Positions 1 through 7,403 of a stretch of 15,580 nucleotides of DNA are shown here, in pieces. This stretch comes from Deltaproteobacteria bacterium UBA2385. Its GTDB lineage: Bacteria; Myxococcota_A; UBA796; UBA2385. The position numbers and the translations under genes are program-made. Location of the stretch: assembly GCA_002343455.1 (NCBI GenBank), contig DDSR01000063.1, positions 6,116-21,695 on the forward strand, given 5' to 3'. Numbering within the stretch: the stretch's first letter is position 1; each line of letters begins with the position of its first letter. The notes under the pieces are model-generated. The model was not told where the DNA came from. It made no database searches and saw only the letters and a program-made list of their open reading frames with translations.

Positions 1-335
1 ATCAGCGTCTGGGCCCGCACCCGCCGATCGGTGATGACCAGGACCGTGCCCTTGCCTCCCTCCTGGGCCAGGGCCTCGCGCACCCGGCTCTGCACCATCC
101 AGGGCCGCACCGGGACCTCGTCTATCAGGATGCGCTCCCCGCGGTCAATGGTGATGCGGACGGCCTTGGTGCTGGCCCGGGTGGCGCTCTTGGCCGAGGG
201 CCGCTCCAGCTCGACCTGGGCGTCGCGCACGAAGGTCGTCGTCACCATGAAGAAGATGAGGGGGATGAAGACCACGTCGATCAGCGGAGAGAGGTCGAGC
301 TCATCCCCCGGGGCTTCGCGTCGCAGGCGCCTCAT
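1..335 (-). CDS. exbD: ExbD/TolR-family proton-channel partner (3' end cut by window edge)
   Basis: ExbD-type protein of a TonB-energising complex, an inner-membrane protein with a single membrane segment and a periplasmic domain. ExbD works with ExbB to couple the proton gradient to TonB. The reading frame runs from an ATG at 335 to the window edge, giving 111 codons of a family that is usually about 130-140 residues, so only the C-terminus is missing. A short basic N-terminus (MRRLRREAPGDELDLSPLID) leads into one hydrophobic segment at residues 17-36. Asp20 sits at its start, matching the essential membrane Asp of ExbD. The rest (VELERPSAK and onward) is the periplasmic domain. The ATG overlaps the exbB stop as ATGA, which indicates translational coupling. 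A TolR or outer-membrane-motor role is possible, but the TtpC and DUF3450 neighbours favour a TonB2 system. Confidence 0.9.
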   Translation of the reverse strand, partial: MRRLRREAPGDELDLSPLIDVVFIPLIFFMVTTTFVRDAQVELERPSAKSATRASTKAVRITIDRGERILIDEVPVRPWMVQSRVREALAQEGGKGTVLVITDRRVRAQTL

Positions 336-940
336 GTCCGACCCTGGGGGGTGGCCCGGACCACGTCGAGCAGCTCGTCCAGCTCGGACTTGAGGTTGAT
401 CTGGCGGCGGTTGAGCAGGCGCTCGGCCAGGATGCCCGGGATGGCCACCACCAGCCCGACCTGGGTGGTCAGCAGGGCCTGGGCGACCCCGCCGGCGACG
501 CCGCCGCCCTGGCTGAAGAGGGCCATCTCGGCCAGCGAGTCGGAGGTCTCCATCATGCCGCCGACGGTGCCCAGCAGGCCCAGGAGAGGGGCGATCAGGC
601 AGACGCTGTGCAGCAGGGTGGCCCCCCGGCCGAGATCCTGGCGAAGATCGCCCAGCATGGCCTGGAGCCGGTGATGCGCCTGGGGCGAGGGGTGGGCCAT
701 CACCCGGGCGGCTCGGGCGGCGGCCGTCCCGACGCCCCCCTGCGCGGGGAGGGGGCGGCCCTCGGACAGGGCCTGCCGATGGGCGAGCAGCAAGCGGTCC
801 AGCGGGCGGCCATCTCCCCGACGGACCAGGACCACGCGCACGCCGATGGTGTACCAGAGCAGCACCGCCGAGAGCGCCAGGCCCGGCATGACGGCCCCGC
901 CGTCCTGCCAGGTCGAGCGGAGGGCCTCCAGATCAAGCAC
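332..940 (-). CDS. exbB: MotA/TolQ/ExbB proton-channel protein (small ExbB)
   Basis: ExbB/TolQ-family inner-membrane proton-channel subunit of 202 residues. Three membrane segments are visible at about residues 18-38, 110-130 and 150-172. The middle one carries the family signature LIAPLLGLLGTVGGMM, and the third contains ALLTTQVGLVVAIPG, which lines the channel in ExbB, TolQ and MotA. Start is GTG at 940, 8 bp inside the end of the upstream TtpC-like gene; no better in-frame start is evident because the N-terminus directly precedes the first membrane helix. It is the second MotA/TolQ/ExbB-domain protein of this operon. That duplication (large TtpC plus small ExbB) is characteristic of Vibrio-type TonB2 systems. 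The stop overlaps exbD by 4 bp. Confidence 0.92.
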   Translation of the reverse strand: MLDLEALRSTWQDGGAVMPGLALSAVLLWYTIGVRVVLVRRGDGRPLDRLLLAHRQALSEGRPLPAQGGVGTAAARAARVMAHPSPQAHHRLQAMLGDLRQDLGRGATLLHSVCLIAPLLGLLGTVGGMMETSDSLAEMALFSQGGGVAGGVAQALLTTQVGLVVAIPGILAERLLNRRQINLKSELDELLDVVRATPQGRT

Positions 941-2360
941 TGGCCTGCTCCTTCGGGCTGTAGTCCCGCGTGTCCTGCGGGCCGGCTTCGGGGGCCAGGG
1001 TGTTGATCAGGGCCAGGGCCCCGGTCTCCAGGCTGCTCAGCACGGACTCCGCCCGGGCGCGCAGGCCGTTGCCGACCAGCAGGACCGGGATGGCCACCAC
1101 GAGGCCGAGCTGGGTGGTCACCAGGGCCTGCGAGACCCCGGTGGAGAGCATCTTGGGGTCGCCGGTGCCGAACTCGGTGATCAGCTCGAAGGTGCCGATC
1201 ATGCCGGTGACGGTGCCCAGCAGGCCCAGCAGCGGGGCGACCGCGGCGATCACCCGCAGGCCGGCGCCGAAGCGCTCCAGCGGCGGCTGCTCCCGAAGCA
1301 GCGCCTCGGAGGCGCGGCTCTCCAGCAGCTCGCGGCTGGGCTGCTCGACCTCTGACCAGGTCTGCAGGACCCGGGCCAGGACCCGACCGGCGGCTCCCGA
1401 GCTGCCGCGGGCCAGCTCCAGGGCCTGCTCGGGCCGCCCTGCCTCGATGCGCTCGACCACCCGCTCCCCGAGCTGATCGGCTCCCCGACCGGCGCGGAGC
1501 AGCAATGCCAGGCGGGCGAGGACCAGCAGGGCGGCCAGCAGGCCCAGGCCGATGATGACCAGCCCGACCAGGCCGCCGGCCTCGACGGTGTCGGCCAGGG
1601 TCTTGGGCTCGCGCTCCTCGACCCGTCGCTCCAGCGACTCGTAGAGGTGGACGGTCACGGTCTCGGGGATGGTCCCCGCGGCCAGCGCGCGCGCGCTTCG
1701 CTCGCCGTCGGCCACCCGCTCACCGCCGGCCAGCCGCAAGCGGCCCTCCCCGGCCGGGACCAGGGCTCCCGCCGAGCCGGCCTGCCCGAAGCGCGCCACC
1801 TCTCCGATCTCCACGATACGGCCGGGCTCGCTGGCCCCCTGGGCGTCGAACATGGGGCCCTCGACGACCCGCATCGTGGCCGAGGCCTGCAGGTCCTTGC
1901 TGGCCTGCTCGAAGAGCTGGACCAGGCCGCGGGTGAGCTCTTCAGGGCCTGCCTCGTCCCGGGGGCTGAGCGAGTCCTGGCCCTGCGTCCCGTCCGCCCG
2001 GCCCAGCGTAGCGGCGGCCTGGCCCAGGGTGCTCCGCAGCAGCTCGGTGGCCTCGACCGAGCGCTCGGCGCTGCGCTCGCTCTCCCGCAGCAGCTCCTCG
2101 GCCCGATCGGCCTCGCGGGTCAGCGCCAGCAGCCGGCCCTGCGCCCGGTCCAGCTCCCCCTCGGCCCCTCCCAGGCGCCGGTCGCGATCCCGCTCCAGCT
2201 CGGCGAGGCGGGCCTTCAGGGCGGCGGCCTCGGCGTGCAGGAAGGCGTACTCGCGCTGGTAGGCGCGGTCGAGCTCGCTCGTGGCGCTCGCCGCCTGGGC
2301 TGCTTCCTGCGCCCGGACGCCCGGAGCGGCGAGGAGGGGGCTGAGGAGGAGGGGGATCAT
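933..2360 (-). CDS. ttpC: TtpC-like large MotA/TolQ/ExbB protein with periplasmic coiled coil
   Basis: Large ExbB-like protein of 475 residues resembling TtpC, the accessory component of TonB2 systems in Vibrio and relatives. A signal peptide (MIPLLLSPLLAAPGVRA) precedes a long charged coiled-coil region at about residues 28-115 and a periplasmic domain to about 255. A membrane helix follows at about 261-290, then a cytoplasmic stretch, then the channel helices: 366-390 with VAPLLGLLGTVTGMIGTF, and 408-430 with ALVTTQLGLVVAIP. In Vibrio, TtpC is needed for TonB2-dependent iron-siderophore uptake. The ATG at 2360 overlaps the stop of the upstream DUF3450 gene as ATGA, and its own end overlaps exbB by 8 bp. 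The family call is firm. The exact partner, and therefore the transported substrate, is not shown by the sequence. Confidence 0.87.
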   Translation of the reverse strand: MIPLLLSPLLAAPGVRAQEAAQAASATSELDRAYQREYAFLHAEAAALKARLAELERDRDRRLGGAEGELDRAQGRLLALTREADRAEELLRESERSAERSVEATELLRSTLGQAAATLGRADGTQGQDSLSPRDEAGPEELTRGLVQLFEQASKDLQASATMRVVEGPMFDAQGASEPGRIVEIGEVARFGQAGSAGALVPAGEGRLRLAGGERVADGERSARALAAGTIPETVTVHLYESLERRVEEREPKTLADTVEAGGLVGLVIIGLGLLAALLVLARLALLLRAGRGADQLGERVVERIEAGRPEQALELARGSSGAAGRVLARVLQTWSEVEQPSRELLESRASEALLREQPPLERFGAGLRVIAAVAPLLGLLGTVTGMIGTFELITEFGTGDPKMLSTGVSQALVTTQLGLVVAIPVLLVGNGLRARAESVLSSLETGALALINTLAPEAGPQDTRDYSPKEQASA

Positions 2361-3103
2361 CGGGCCGCCTGCAGGTGCGAGAGGGAGGCGCCGGGCAGGT
2401 CGAACCAGCCGGTGCGCACCTGGCGGGAGAGGTCGGTGAAGACCTGCTGGACCTGCCGGCGTTGGGTCTCGGTGCCGGCCACGGTCCAGCCCCAGCCTTC
2501 GGGGCCGCGCTCGGCCCAGCCGACGCGCCCATCACTGGCCTGGAAGAGGACCGCGACGGCGCCGATGCGGGCCACCTCGACCAGCAGCTCCTGCCCGTCG
2601 AGCACGATCACCTGGCGGTCGAGGGCGTTCTCGCGGGCGAGGCGCCGCTCGTCCTCCACCATCGCCCACAAGCGCGAGGCGGCGGCTTCGGGGCCCAGGA
2701 GCCCCTGGTCGACCTGCTCTTCCAGGTCCCGGAGCGCCCGCCGCCGCTCGTCCAGGCGGTAGGGCACCCCGTTGTCGATCGAGGCGCCGATGGCGCGAAA
2801 GGCCTCCGCCAGCGCCGGGCGCAGGGTGTCGCCCGCGGTGCTCTCCTGCAACACCACGAGGCGGCGCGCCTCGGCCGCCTCCTCCGCCTGGCGAAGCCGC
2901 AGCTCCTCGCGCCGGACCAGGGCCTCCAAATCCGCCTGCTGGACGGCGAGGGCGCGCAGGCGGGTGGAGAGGTCCTCCTGCTCCATGGTGAGCGTCGAAG
3001 AGAGGGACTCGACCTCCGCACGCAGATCCGCCAGCTGGCGGGCCTGCGCGCTCGGGTCACCGGCCCAGGCGCTGAGCGCCAGGGCGAGGACCATGCTGGT
3101 CAT
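2357..3103 (-). CDS. DUF3450-family periplasmic coiled-coil protein
   Basis: Exported protein of 248 residues matching the DUF3450 family, which commonly precedes TtpC in TonB2-type operons. The short signal peptide MTSMVLALALSAWA ends in a good cleavage site. Residues 20-85 form a Glu/Arg/Leu-rich coiled coil. The C-terminal part carries features I associate with the family: NGVPYRLDERRRALRDLEEQ (residues 111-130) and, at about 176-196, VARIGAVAVLFQASDGRVGW. Its biochemical role is unknown; a periplasmic stator or scaffold for TtpC is an inference from the shared coiled coils and obligate adjacency. The ATG at 3103 has GGAG about 6 bases upstream and lies 12 bp after the beta-helix lipoprotein stop. 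A second ATG three codons later would shorten the signal peptide and is less likely. Confidence 0.8.
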   Translation of the reverse strand: MTSMVLALALSAWAGDPSAQARQLADLRAEVESLSSTLTMEQEDLSTRLRALAVQQADLEALVRREELRLRQAEEAAEARRLVVLQESTAGDTLRPALAEAFRAIGASIDNGVPYRLDERRRALRDLEEQVDQGLLGPEAAASRLWAMVEDERRLARENALDRQVIVLDGQELLVEVARIGAVAVLFQASDGRVGWAERGPEGWGWTVAGTETQRRQVQQVFTDLSRQVRTGWFDLPGASLSHLQAAR

Positions 3104-3115
3104 GACGACTCCAGG

Positions 3116-4501
3116 TCAGTTGGCGGCGCTGGTGGTCCAGCCGGCGGTCCAGTCCTCGTCCGGCCCGACCGCGCCGATGAAGTCCACCGGCGTGAAGAAG
3201 GCGTCCGTGGGGACCGAGGCGCCAGAGAGGGCCGGGCTGCCCGACTTCGGGGCAAAGTCCGGGCTGCTGCTGTTGGTCGGGTCGCCCAGCATCGGGTCGG
3301 TGACCTGGTTGCCGGCCTGGCTCATGAACCAGTCCTCGACGCTGCCGGCGTCGTCGTCGACGATGAAGTTCGCCCCGGTGTCGCACCAGACGATGCTGTG
3401 GGTCAGCGTCAGGTCGCCGGCGGCGCCGTTGGCCCAGGTCTGGTCGTGGTCGACGTCGATGCAGCCCTCGTTCCAGCCGGTGACGATGACGTTGGAGAGG
3501 TGGCCCTGGGTGCCCTCGCGCACCAGGATGCCGACGTCGCTGCTGCTGCTGGCGGAGCTGCCGATGATGGTCAGGTTGCTGATGGTCGGCGCGCTGAAGG
3601 GCTCTGCGGCGTTGTCCTCGCCGTTGTTGTCGGCCTCGACGCCGTTGTCGCCGTTGTCGCTGTACTGCTGCATGACCATGAACTGGACCATGCCCTGCCA
3701 GCCGTCGGTCCAGTCCAGGTTGTCGTCGCCGATGCCGGTCGTCACGAGGTACTTCGCGTTGGCCGTGCCGCCGAAGAACTCGATGCCGTCGTCCGAGTTC
3801 ATGTGGACCTGGACGTACTCGATGGTCGTCCCCGAGCCGACCGCCTGGAAGGCGATGCCGTTGAGCTCGTTGTCCGGGCTGATCAGCGTCCCGGCGAACT
3901 CGACCCGGACGTAGCGGAGGACGCCGCTGTCGTCGGCCGGGTCGCTGCCGCCATACCAGCCGGTGCCGCCCTCGCCGTAGGCCTCGCAGTCGCCTTCGGT
4001 GCCCTCGGCGCAGGCGTTGATCGGGCCCAGGCCGTTGATGATCAGGCCGCCCCAGTCGCCGCGGGCGCGGCTGCCCGGGCTCTTGCTGCTGGTGAAGACG
4101 ATCGGGGCGTCCTTGGTGCCGTCGGCCAGGATCCGGCTTTTGCGGCGCACGACCAGCATGCCGTCGGTGGCGCTCTCGCCGTAGACCGTGGTGCCGGGCT
4201 CGATGGTCAGGGTGGTGGGGTTGATGTCGTCGCCGATGAAGACGCCGCCGCGCAGCAGCCAGGCGTAGTCCGCGCTCCAGACCTGGTCCTCCAGGATGGT
4301 GCCCGAGACGACGCAGACGTTGTCCTCGCACTCGACGGTGCCCGTGGTGCCGCCGCCGTCGCCGCCACCGTCGCCGGTGCCGCCGTCCGCGCCGCCGTCG
4401 CCGGTGCCGGTGTCGTCATCCTTGTCGCCGCAGGCGAGGCCCAGGAAGGGGAGGCCGAGGGCCAGGGTCAGACCGAGCAGAGAAGGGAGCCGTGCGTTCA
4501 T
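3116..4501 (-). CDS. Surface/periplasmic lipoprotein with right-handed beta-helix-like domain
   Basis: Predicted lipoprotein of 461 residues at the head of the TonB2-like operon. Residues 1-23 form a lipoprotein signal peptide (FLGLA before Cys24). Residues 25-54 are a flexible Asp/Gly/Thr linker starting CGDKDDDTGT. The rest is Asn/Asp/Gly-rich with short beta repeats (TLTIEPGTTVYGES; DWGGLIINGLGPIN; LRYVRVEFAG; TIEYVQVHMNSDDGIEFFGG; ISNLTIIGSS) typical of a parallel beta-helix. Acidic turns such as GDDNLDWTDGW and SDNGDNGVEADNN could bind calcium. The C-terminus ends PVDFIGAVGPDEDWTAGWTT, a closing motif seen in similar helix proteins. The function is unknown. Its position suggests a cell-surface ligand-binding or helper protein for the TonB-energised receptor (inference). 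The start is supported by GAGGTGA 5-6 bases upstream of the ATG. The lipobox has Gly at -3, which is slightly atypical. Confidence 0.82.
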   Translation of the reverse strand: MNARLPSLLGLTLALGLPFLGLACGDKDDDTGTGDGGADGGTGDGGGDGGGTTGTVECEDNVCVVSGTILEDQVWSADYAWLLRGGVFIGDDINPTTLTIEPGTTVYGESATDGMLVVRRKSRILADGTKDAPIVFTSSKSPGSRARGDWGGLIINGLGPINACAEGTEGDCEAYGEGGTGWYGGSDPADDSGVLRYVRVEFAGTLISPDNELNGIAFQAVGSGTTIEYVQVHMNSDDGIEFFGGTANAKYLVTTGIGDDNLDWTDGWQGMVQFMVMQQYSDNGDNGVEADNNGEDNAAEPFSAPTISNLTIIGSSASSSSDVGILVREGTQGHLSNVIVTGWNEGCIDVDHDQTWANGAAGDLTLTHSIVWCDTGANFIVDDDAGSVEDWFMSQAGNQVTDPMLGDPTNSSSPDFAPKSGSPALSGASVPTDAFFTPVDFIGAVGPDEDWTAGWTTSAAN

Positions 4502-4711
4502 CGCGTCACCTCTGGGTGTGCCGAGCGGACTCAGCGGGTTGAGGACGCGCCCCTTATGAGTCCGCTGTGTCGGCTCCTTCCGGTGGGTGTGACGTGTTTG
4601 GACCGAGGAGAAGACCGCTCGATGATCGGCGCAGCGTGGGGCTCCTCGCTCAGCCCGGGTCAGCCCGTGTGGCGAACCCGTGACCGAAACGACAGCGCGG
4701 CGACGCCTGTG
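4502..4711. promoter_or_regulatory. Intergenic leader/promoter region of the TtpC operon
   Basis: This 210-bp gap lies between the aldehyde dehydrogenase stop and the lipoprotein start, both on the minus strand. It has no credible reading frame of its own. It holds the ribosome site next to 4501, the inverted repeat at 4524-4566 and a short direct repeat near 4650-4667. I see no convincing sigma-70 promoter hexamers, so the promoter position is undetermined. No obvious U-tract terminator for the aldehyde dehydrogenase gene is visible either. Confidence 0.4.
4524..4566. repeat. Perfect 10-bp inverted repeat in the beta-helix lipoprotein leader
   Basis: AGCGGACTCA at 4524-4533 is exactly complementary to TGAGTCCGCT at 4557-4566, with a 23-base spacer. 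The nearest arm begins 23 bases upstream of the lipoprotein start codon at 4501. It could be a bipartite operator for a dimeric regulator, such as an iron or metal regulator of the uptake operon, or an RNA stem-loop in the 5' leader. The spacing is about three helical turns centre to centre (33 bp), which fits a protein-binding pair. It does not match a classical Fur box. Confidence 0.55.
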
Positions 4712-6133
4712 TCAGGCCCGGACCACCATCAGGCGGGGCTCGCTCAGCTCGGCCACCGCCCAGCGGGGCCCCTCCCGCCCCAGGCCGCTGTGCTTGACCC
4801 CGCCGTAGGGCATCAGGTCGACCCGGAAGGTGGGGGCGTCGTCGTGGATCAGCCCCCCGACCTCAAGCTCGCGGTGCAGCCGGAAGAGGGCCTGCACATC
4901 CCGGGTGAAGACGCCGGCCTGCAGGCCCCAGGGCCCCTCGTTGAGCAGGCCGATGGCCTCGTCCAGGGAGTCGAAGCTCTGCATCGCCATGCCCGGCCCG
5001 AAGAGCTCCCGCGAGAGGAAAGGCTGGTCCTCTCCGACCCCCTCCAGCAGCACCGGGCGGAGCAGGCGCTGGCCCTCTCGCCCGCCCCCGGCCAACACCC
5101 GGGCGCCGGCCTCGACCGCCTGTCGGGTCCAGGCCTCGACCCGGTCGGTCGCCCTCTCGTCGATCATCGGGCCGCTGATCGTCTCGGCCCGCTGGGGATC
5201 GCCCCAGGCCAGGCCCTCGATCGCGGCGACGAGGCGCTCGCGCAAGGCCGCGGCGACGTCGCGGTGGACGAGCAGCCGCTGCACCGAGATGCAGACCTGG
5301 CCGGCGTAGGCGTAGGCGCCGACGGGGACGGTCCGCAGGACGAGGTCGAGGTCGGCGTCGGGCAGCACCAGCACGGGCGCCGAGCCGCCCAGCTCCAGCA
5401 GCACCTTCTTGCGGCCGGCGATGGCCTTCAGCTTCCAGCCGACCGTGTCGCTGCCGGTAAAGGAGAGCACCGCCGGGCGCTCGTCCTGCACCATGGCCTG
5501 GGCGAGGCTGTCCTCGCAGAGGATCACCTGGCAGGCGGCCTCCGGCCAGCCGGCCTGCACGGCGAGCGCGCCCAGGATCAGGGCGGGCGTGGGCGCCTGC
5601 ATGGGGGGCTTGAGGATGAAGGGGCAGCCGGCGGCGATGGCCGGGGCGAGCTTGTGGGCGACGAGGTTGAGCGGGAAGTTGAAGGGGGCGATGCCCAGCA
5701 TCACGCCGGCGGGGACGCGGCGCAGGAGGCCCGTGCGACCCGCTCCCGCCGCGGCCGCCTCGACGGGGACCATCTCGTCGGCGGGCCGGCGCGCCTCCAG
5801 GGCCGACTCGCGCAGGGTCTGGATGCAGCGATCCACCTCTCCCCGGGCGAAGGCCAGCGGCTTGCCGGCCTCGCCGACGATGGCCTCGACCAGCTCGGCG
5901 CGGCGGGCCTGCACCCCCAGGGCCATCGCCTCGAGGATCTCCCCGCGTCGGAAGGGGGTCAGGGCGGCGCAGGCGGCGCGGGCGCCGTAGGACTCGGCCA
6001 GGGCGAGCTGCACCGCCTCGGGACCGGCGAGCAGGGCCTCTCCCCGGGCGAGGCCGGTCCAGGGGTCCAGGATCGGGCGCGCGCCGGCGCTCTCGTCAAG
6101 CTCTCGTCCGCTGAGCAGGCTGCGGCGCTGCAT
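4712..6133 (-). CDS. NAD(P)-dependent aldehyde dehydrogenase
   Basis: Aldehyde dehydrogenase superfamily enzyme of 473 residues and full family length; it oxidises an aldehyde to the acid with NAD(P)+. All key parts are present: the cofactor/substrate motif APFNFPLN (Asn152), Lys175 in ILKPP, general base Glu247 in LELGGSAP, catalytic Cys281 in GQVCISVQR and Glu376 in ELFGP. The Cys motif and overall look resemble the lactaldehyde/glyceraldehyde-3-phosphate/succinate-semialdehyde dehydrogenase-type clade, but the substrate cannot be fixed from sequence. The frame stays open far upstream of 6133, antisense to tdh. The ATG at 6133 is chosen because family similarity begins there and GGAG lies just upstream. 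It diverges from tdh across only 45 bp. A role in oxidising aldehydes that arise from threonine breakdown (aminoacetone to methylglyoxal to lactaldehyde) is an inference from this context. Confidence 0.92.
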   Translation of the reverse strand: MQRRSLLSGRELDESAGARPILDPWTGLARGEALLAGPEAVQLALAESYGARAACAALTPFRRGEILEAMALGVQARRAELVEAIVGEAGKPLAFARGEVDRCIQTLRESALEARRPADEMVPVEAAAAGAGRTGLLRRVPAGVMLGIAPFNFPLNLVAHKLAPAIAAGCPFILKPPMQAPTPALILGALAVQAGWPEAACQVILCEDSLAQAMVQDERPAVLSFTGSDTVGWKLKAIAGRKKVLLELGGSAPVLVLPDADLDLVLRTVPVGAYAYAGQVCISVQRLLVHRDVAAALRERLVAAIEGLAWGDPQRAETISGPMIDERATDRVEAWTRQAVEAGARVLAGGGREGQRLLRPVLLEGVGEDQPFLSRELFGPGMAMQSFDSLDEAIGLLNEGPWGLQAGVFTRDVQALFRLHRELEVGGLIHDDAPTFRVDLMPYGGVKHSGLGREGPRWAVAELSEPRLMVVRA

Positions 6134-6178
6134 GAGACACGCTCCGAGGTAGATTCCCCTCCCTAACGAGGTGACCCC
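6134..6178. promoter_or_regulatory. Short divergent promoter region between aldehyde dehydrogenase and tdh
   Basis: Only 45 bp separate the two divergent starts, so both transcription units must begin here or inside the opposing gene. On the plus strand TAGATT (6150-6155) is a possible -10 element about 24 bases before the tdh ATG. GAGGTGA (6168-6174) is a strong ribosome site for tdh. No good -35 element is visible. On the minus strand GGAG lies about 6 bases before the aldehyde dehydrogenase ATG. Confidence 0.3.
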
Positions 6179-7375
6179 ATGGCAGACCCCGGAACCGTGC
6201 TCCCCGACACCATGGGGGCCCTCACCTTCGACAGCAAGCGCGAGGAGTGGGCCCGCAGCACCGGGCTCGTGAAAGACCGGGTGCCGACCCCGCGGCTGGC
6301 CGAGCCCGACGGCGCCGACCGCAGCAATGTGCTGATCGAGGTCATGTACGCGGGCTTCTGCGGCAGCGACCGCGGCATCTGGTGGCGCAAGGCCTTCGGC
6401 GACATGATCCTGGGCAGCCTCGCCGAGGAGGGAAAGAGCACCCGCGTCGTCGGACACGAGCTGCTGGGGCGCATCGTCGGCATGGGCGACCGCGTGGCCG
6501 AGAAGTACGGCTACAGCGTCGGCCAGGTCGTCAGCACCGAGAGCCACATCGTCTGTGGGACCTGCTTCCAGTGCCGGGTCGGCGACACCCACGTCTGCGC
6601 CAAGGACAAGATCATCGGCATCAGCACCGACGGCTGCTTCGCCCAGTACGTCAAGCTGCCGGCCAAGGCGCTCTGGCCGACCGACCTCGACAAGATCCGG
6701 CCCGAGGTGGCCGCCGTCCAGGAGCCCTTCGGAAACGCGGTCCACGCCTGCCAGGCGACCGAGCTGCGCGGCAAGCGGGTGGCCGTCATCGGCTGCGGCA
6801 CGATCGGCCTCTTCGCCATCCTGATCGCCCGCGGCATGGGCGCCAGCCAGGTCATCGGCGTGGACACCGATCCGCACCACGCCGAGCTGGCCCGCCGCCT
6901 GGGCGCCGACGTGGTCCTGACCCCGGCCTCGCCGCCGGCCGACCGGCCCCACGCCAGCGACCCGGAGCTGATCGCCCGGGTGCAGGAGCTGACCGAGGGC
7001 GCCGGGGTGGACGTGGCGATGGAGATGGCCGGCTTCAACAGCTCGCTGAACAACGCCATCAAGTCGACCCGCCGCGGGGGGCACGTCGTGCTCTTCGGGG
7101 TCAAGAACGGCGATGCCATCATCGAGGACATCCACCGCATCGTGATGAACGGCCTGCAGCTGCACGCCATCGTCGGCCGCCGCATCTTCGAGACCTGGGA
7201 GCTGACCCGCAGCCTGCTGGAGAACCGGGCCAACGGCATCCAGGACGCCGTCTGGGAGGTCATCCTCAACAAGGGCGAGGGCACCATGGTCGACTTCGCC
7301 GACTGGGAGCGGCAGGCCTTCGAGGACCGCATCAAGGCCCACCCCAAGGTGGTGATCCGCTTCGCCGGGCACTGA
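6179..7375 (+). CDS. tdh: L-threonine 3-dehydrogenase (zinc-dependent MDR family)
   Basis: Medium-chain zinc dehydrogenase of 398 residues. The best reading is L-threonine 3-dehydrogenase, giving 2-amino-3-oxobutyrate from threonine and NAD+. Catalytic-zinc ligands are visible as Cys61 (FCGSD), His93 and Glu94 (VGHE). The structural-zinc cysteines are Cys126, Cys129, Cys132 and Cys140. The Rossmann motif GCGTIG is at 205-210, and the acidic residue ending strand beta2 (VDTD, Asp229) indicates NAD rather than NADP. The start has a strong GAGGTGA site 4 bases before the ATG. It is somewhat longer than E. coli Tdh (341 residues), with an extended N-terminus and an insertion around 76-88. Sorbitol or glucose dehydrogenase-like activity is possible from the fold alone; the kbl gene just downstream makes Tdh the preferred call. 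Confidence 0.83.
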   Translation: MADPGTVLPDTMGALTFDSKREEWARSTGLVKDRVPTPRLAEPDGADRSNVLIEVMYAGFCGSDRGIWWRKAFGDMILGSLAEEGKSTRVVGHELLGRIVGMGDRVAEKYGYSVGQVVSTESHIVCGTCFQCRVGDTHVCAKDKIIGISTDGCFAQYVKLPAKALWPTDLDKIRPEVAAVQEPFGNAVHACQATELRGKRVAVIGCGTIGLFAILIARGMGASQVIGVDTDPHHAELARRLGADVVLTPASPPADRPHASDPELIARVQELTEGAGVDVAMEMAGFNSSLNNAIKSTRRGGHVVLFGVKNGDAIIEDIHRIVMNGLQLHAIVGRRIFETWELTRSLLENRANGIQDAVWEVILNKGEGTMVDFADWERQAFEDRIKAHPKVVIRFAGH

Positions 7376-7403
7376 AGGGCTACGCTGCGCTTCTGGAGGG
7401 ACG

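Noticed and set aside
2375..6166. A 1263-codon plus-strand open frame
   Set aside because: It runs antisense to five well-supported minus-strand genes (parts of the TtpC operon and the aldehyde dehydrogenase). Its Ala/Val/Gly/Asp-rich translation has no domain and reflects third-position GC bias.
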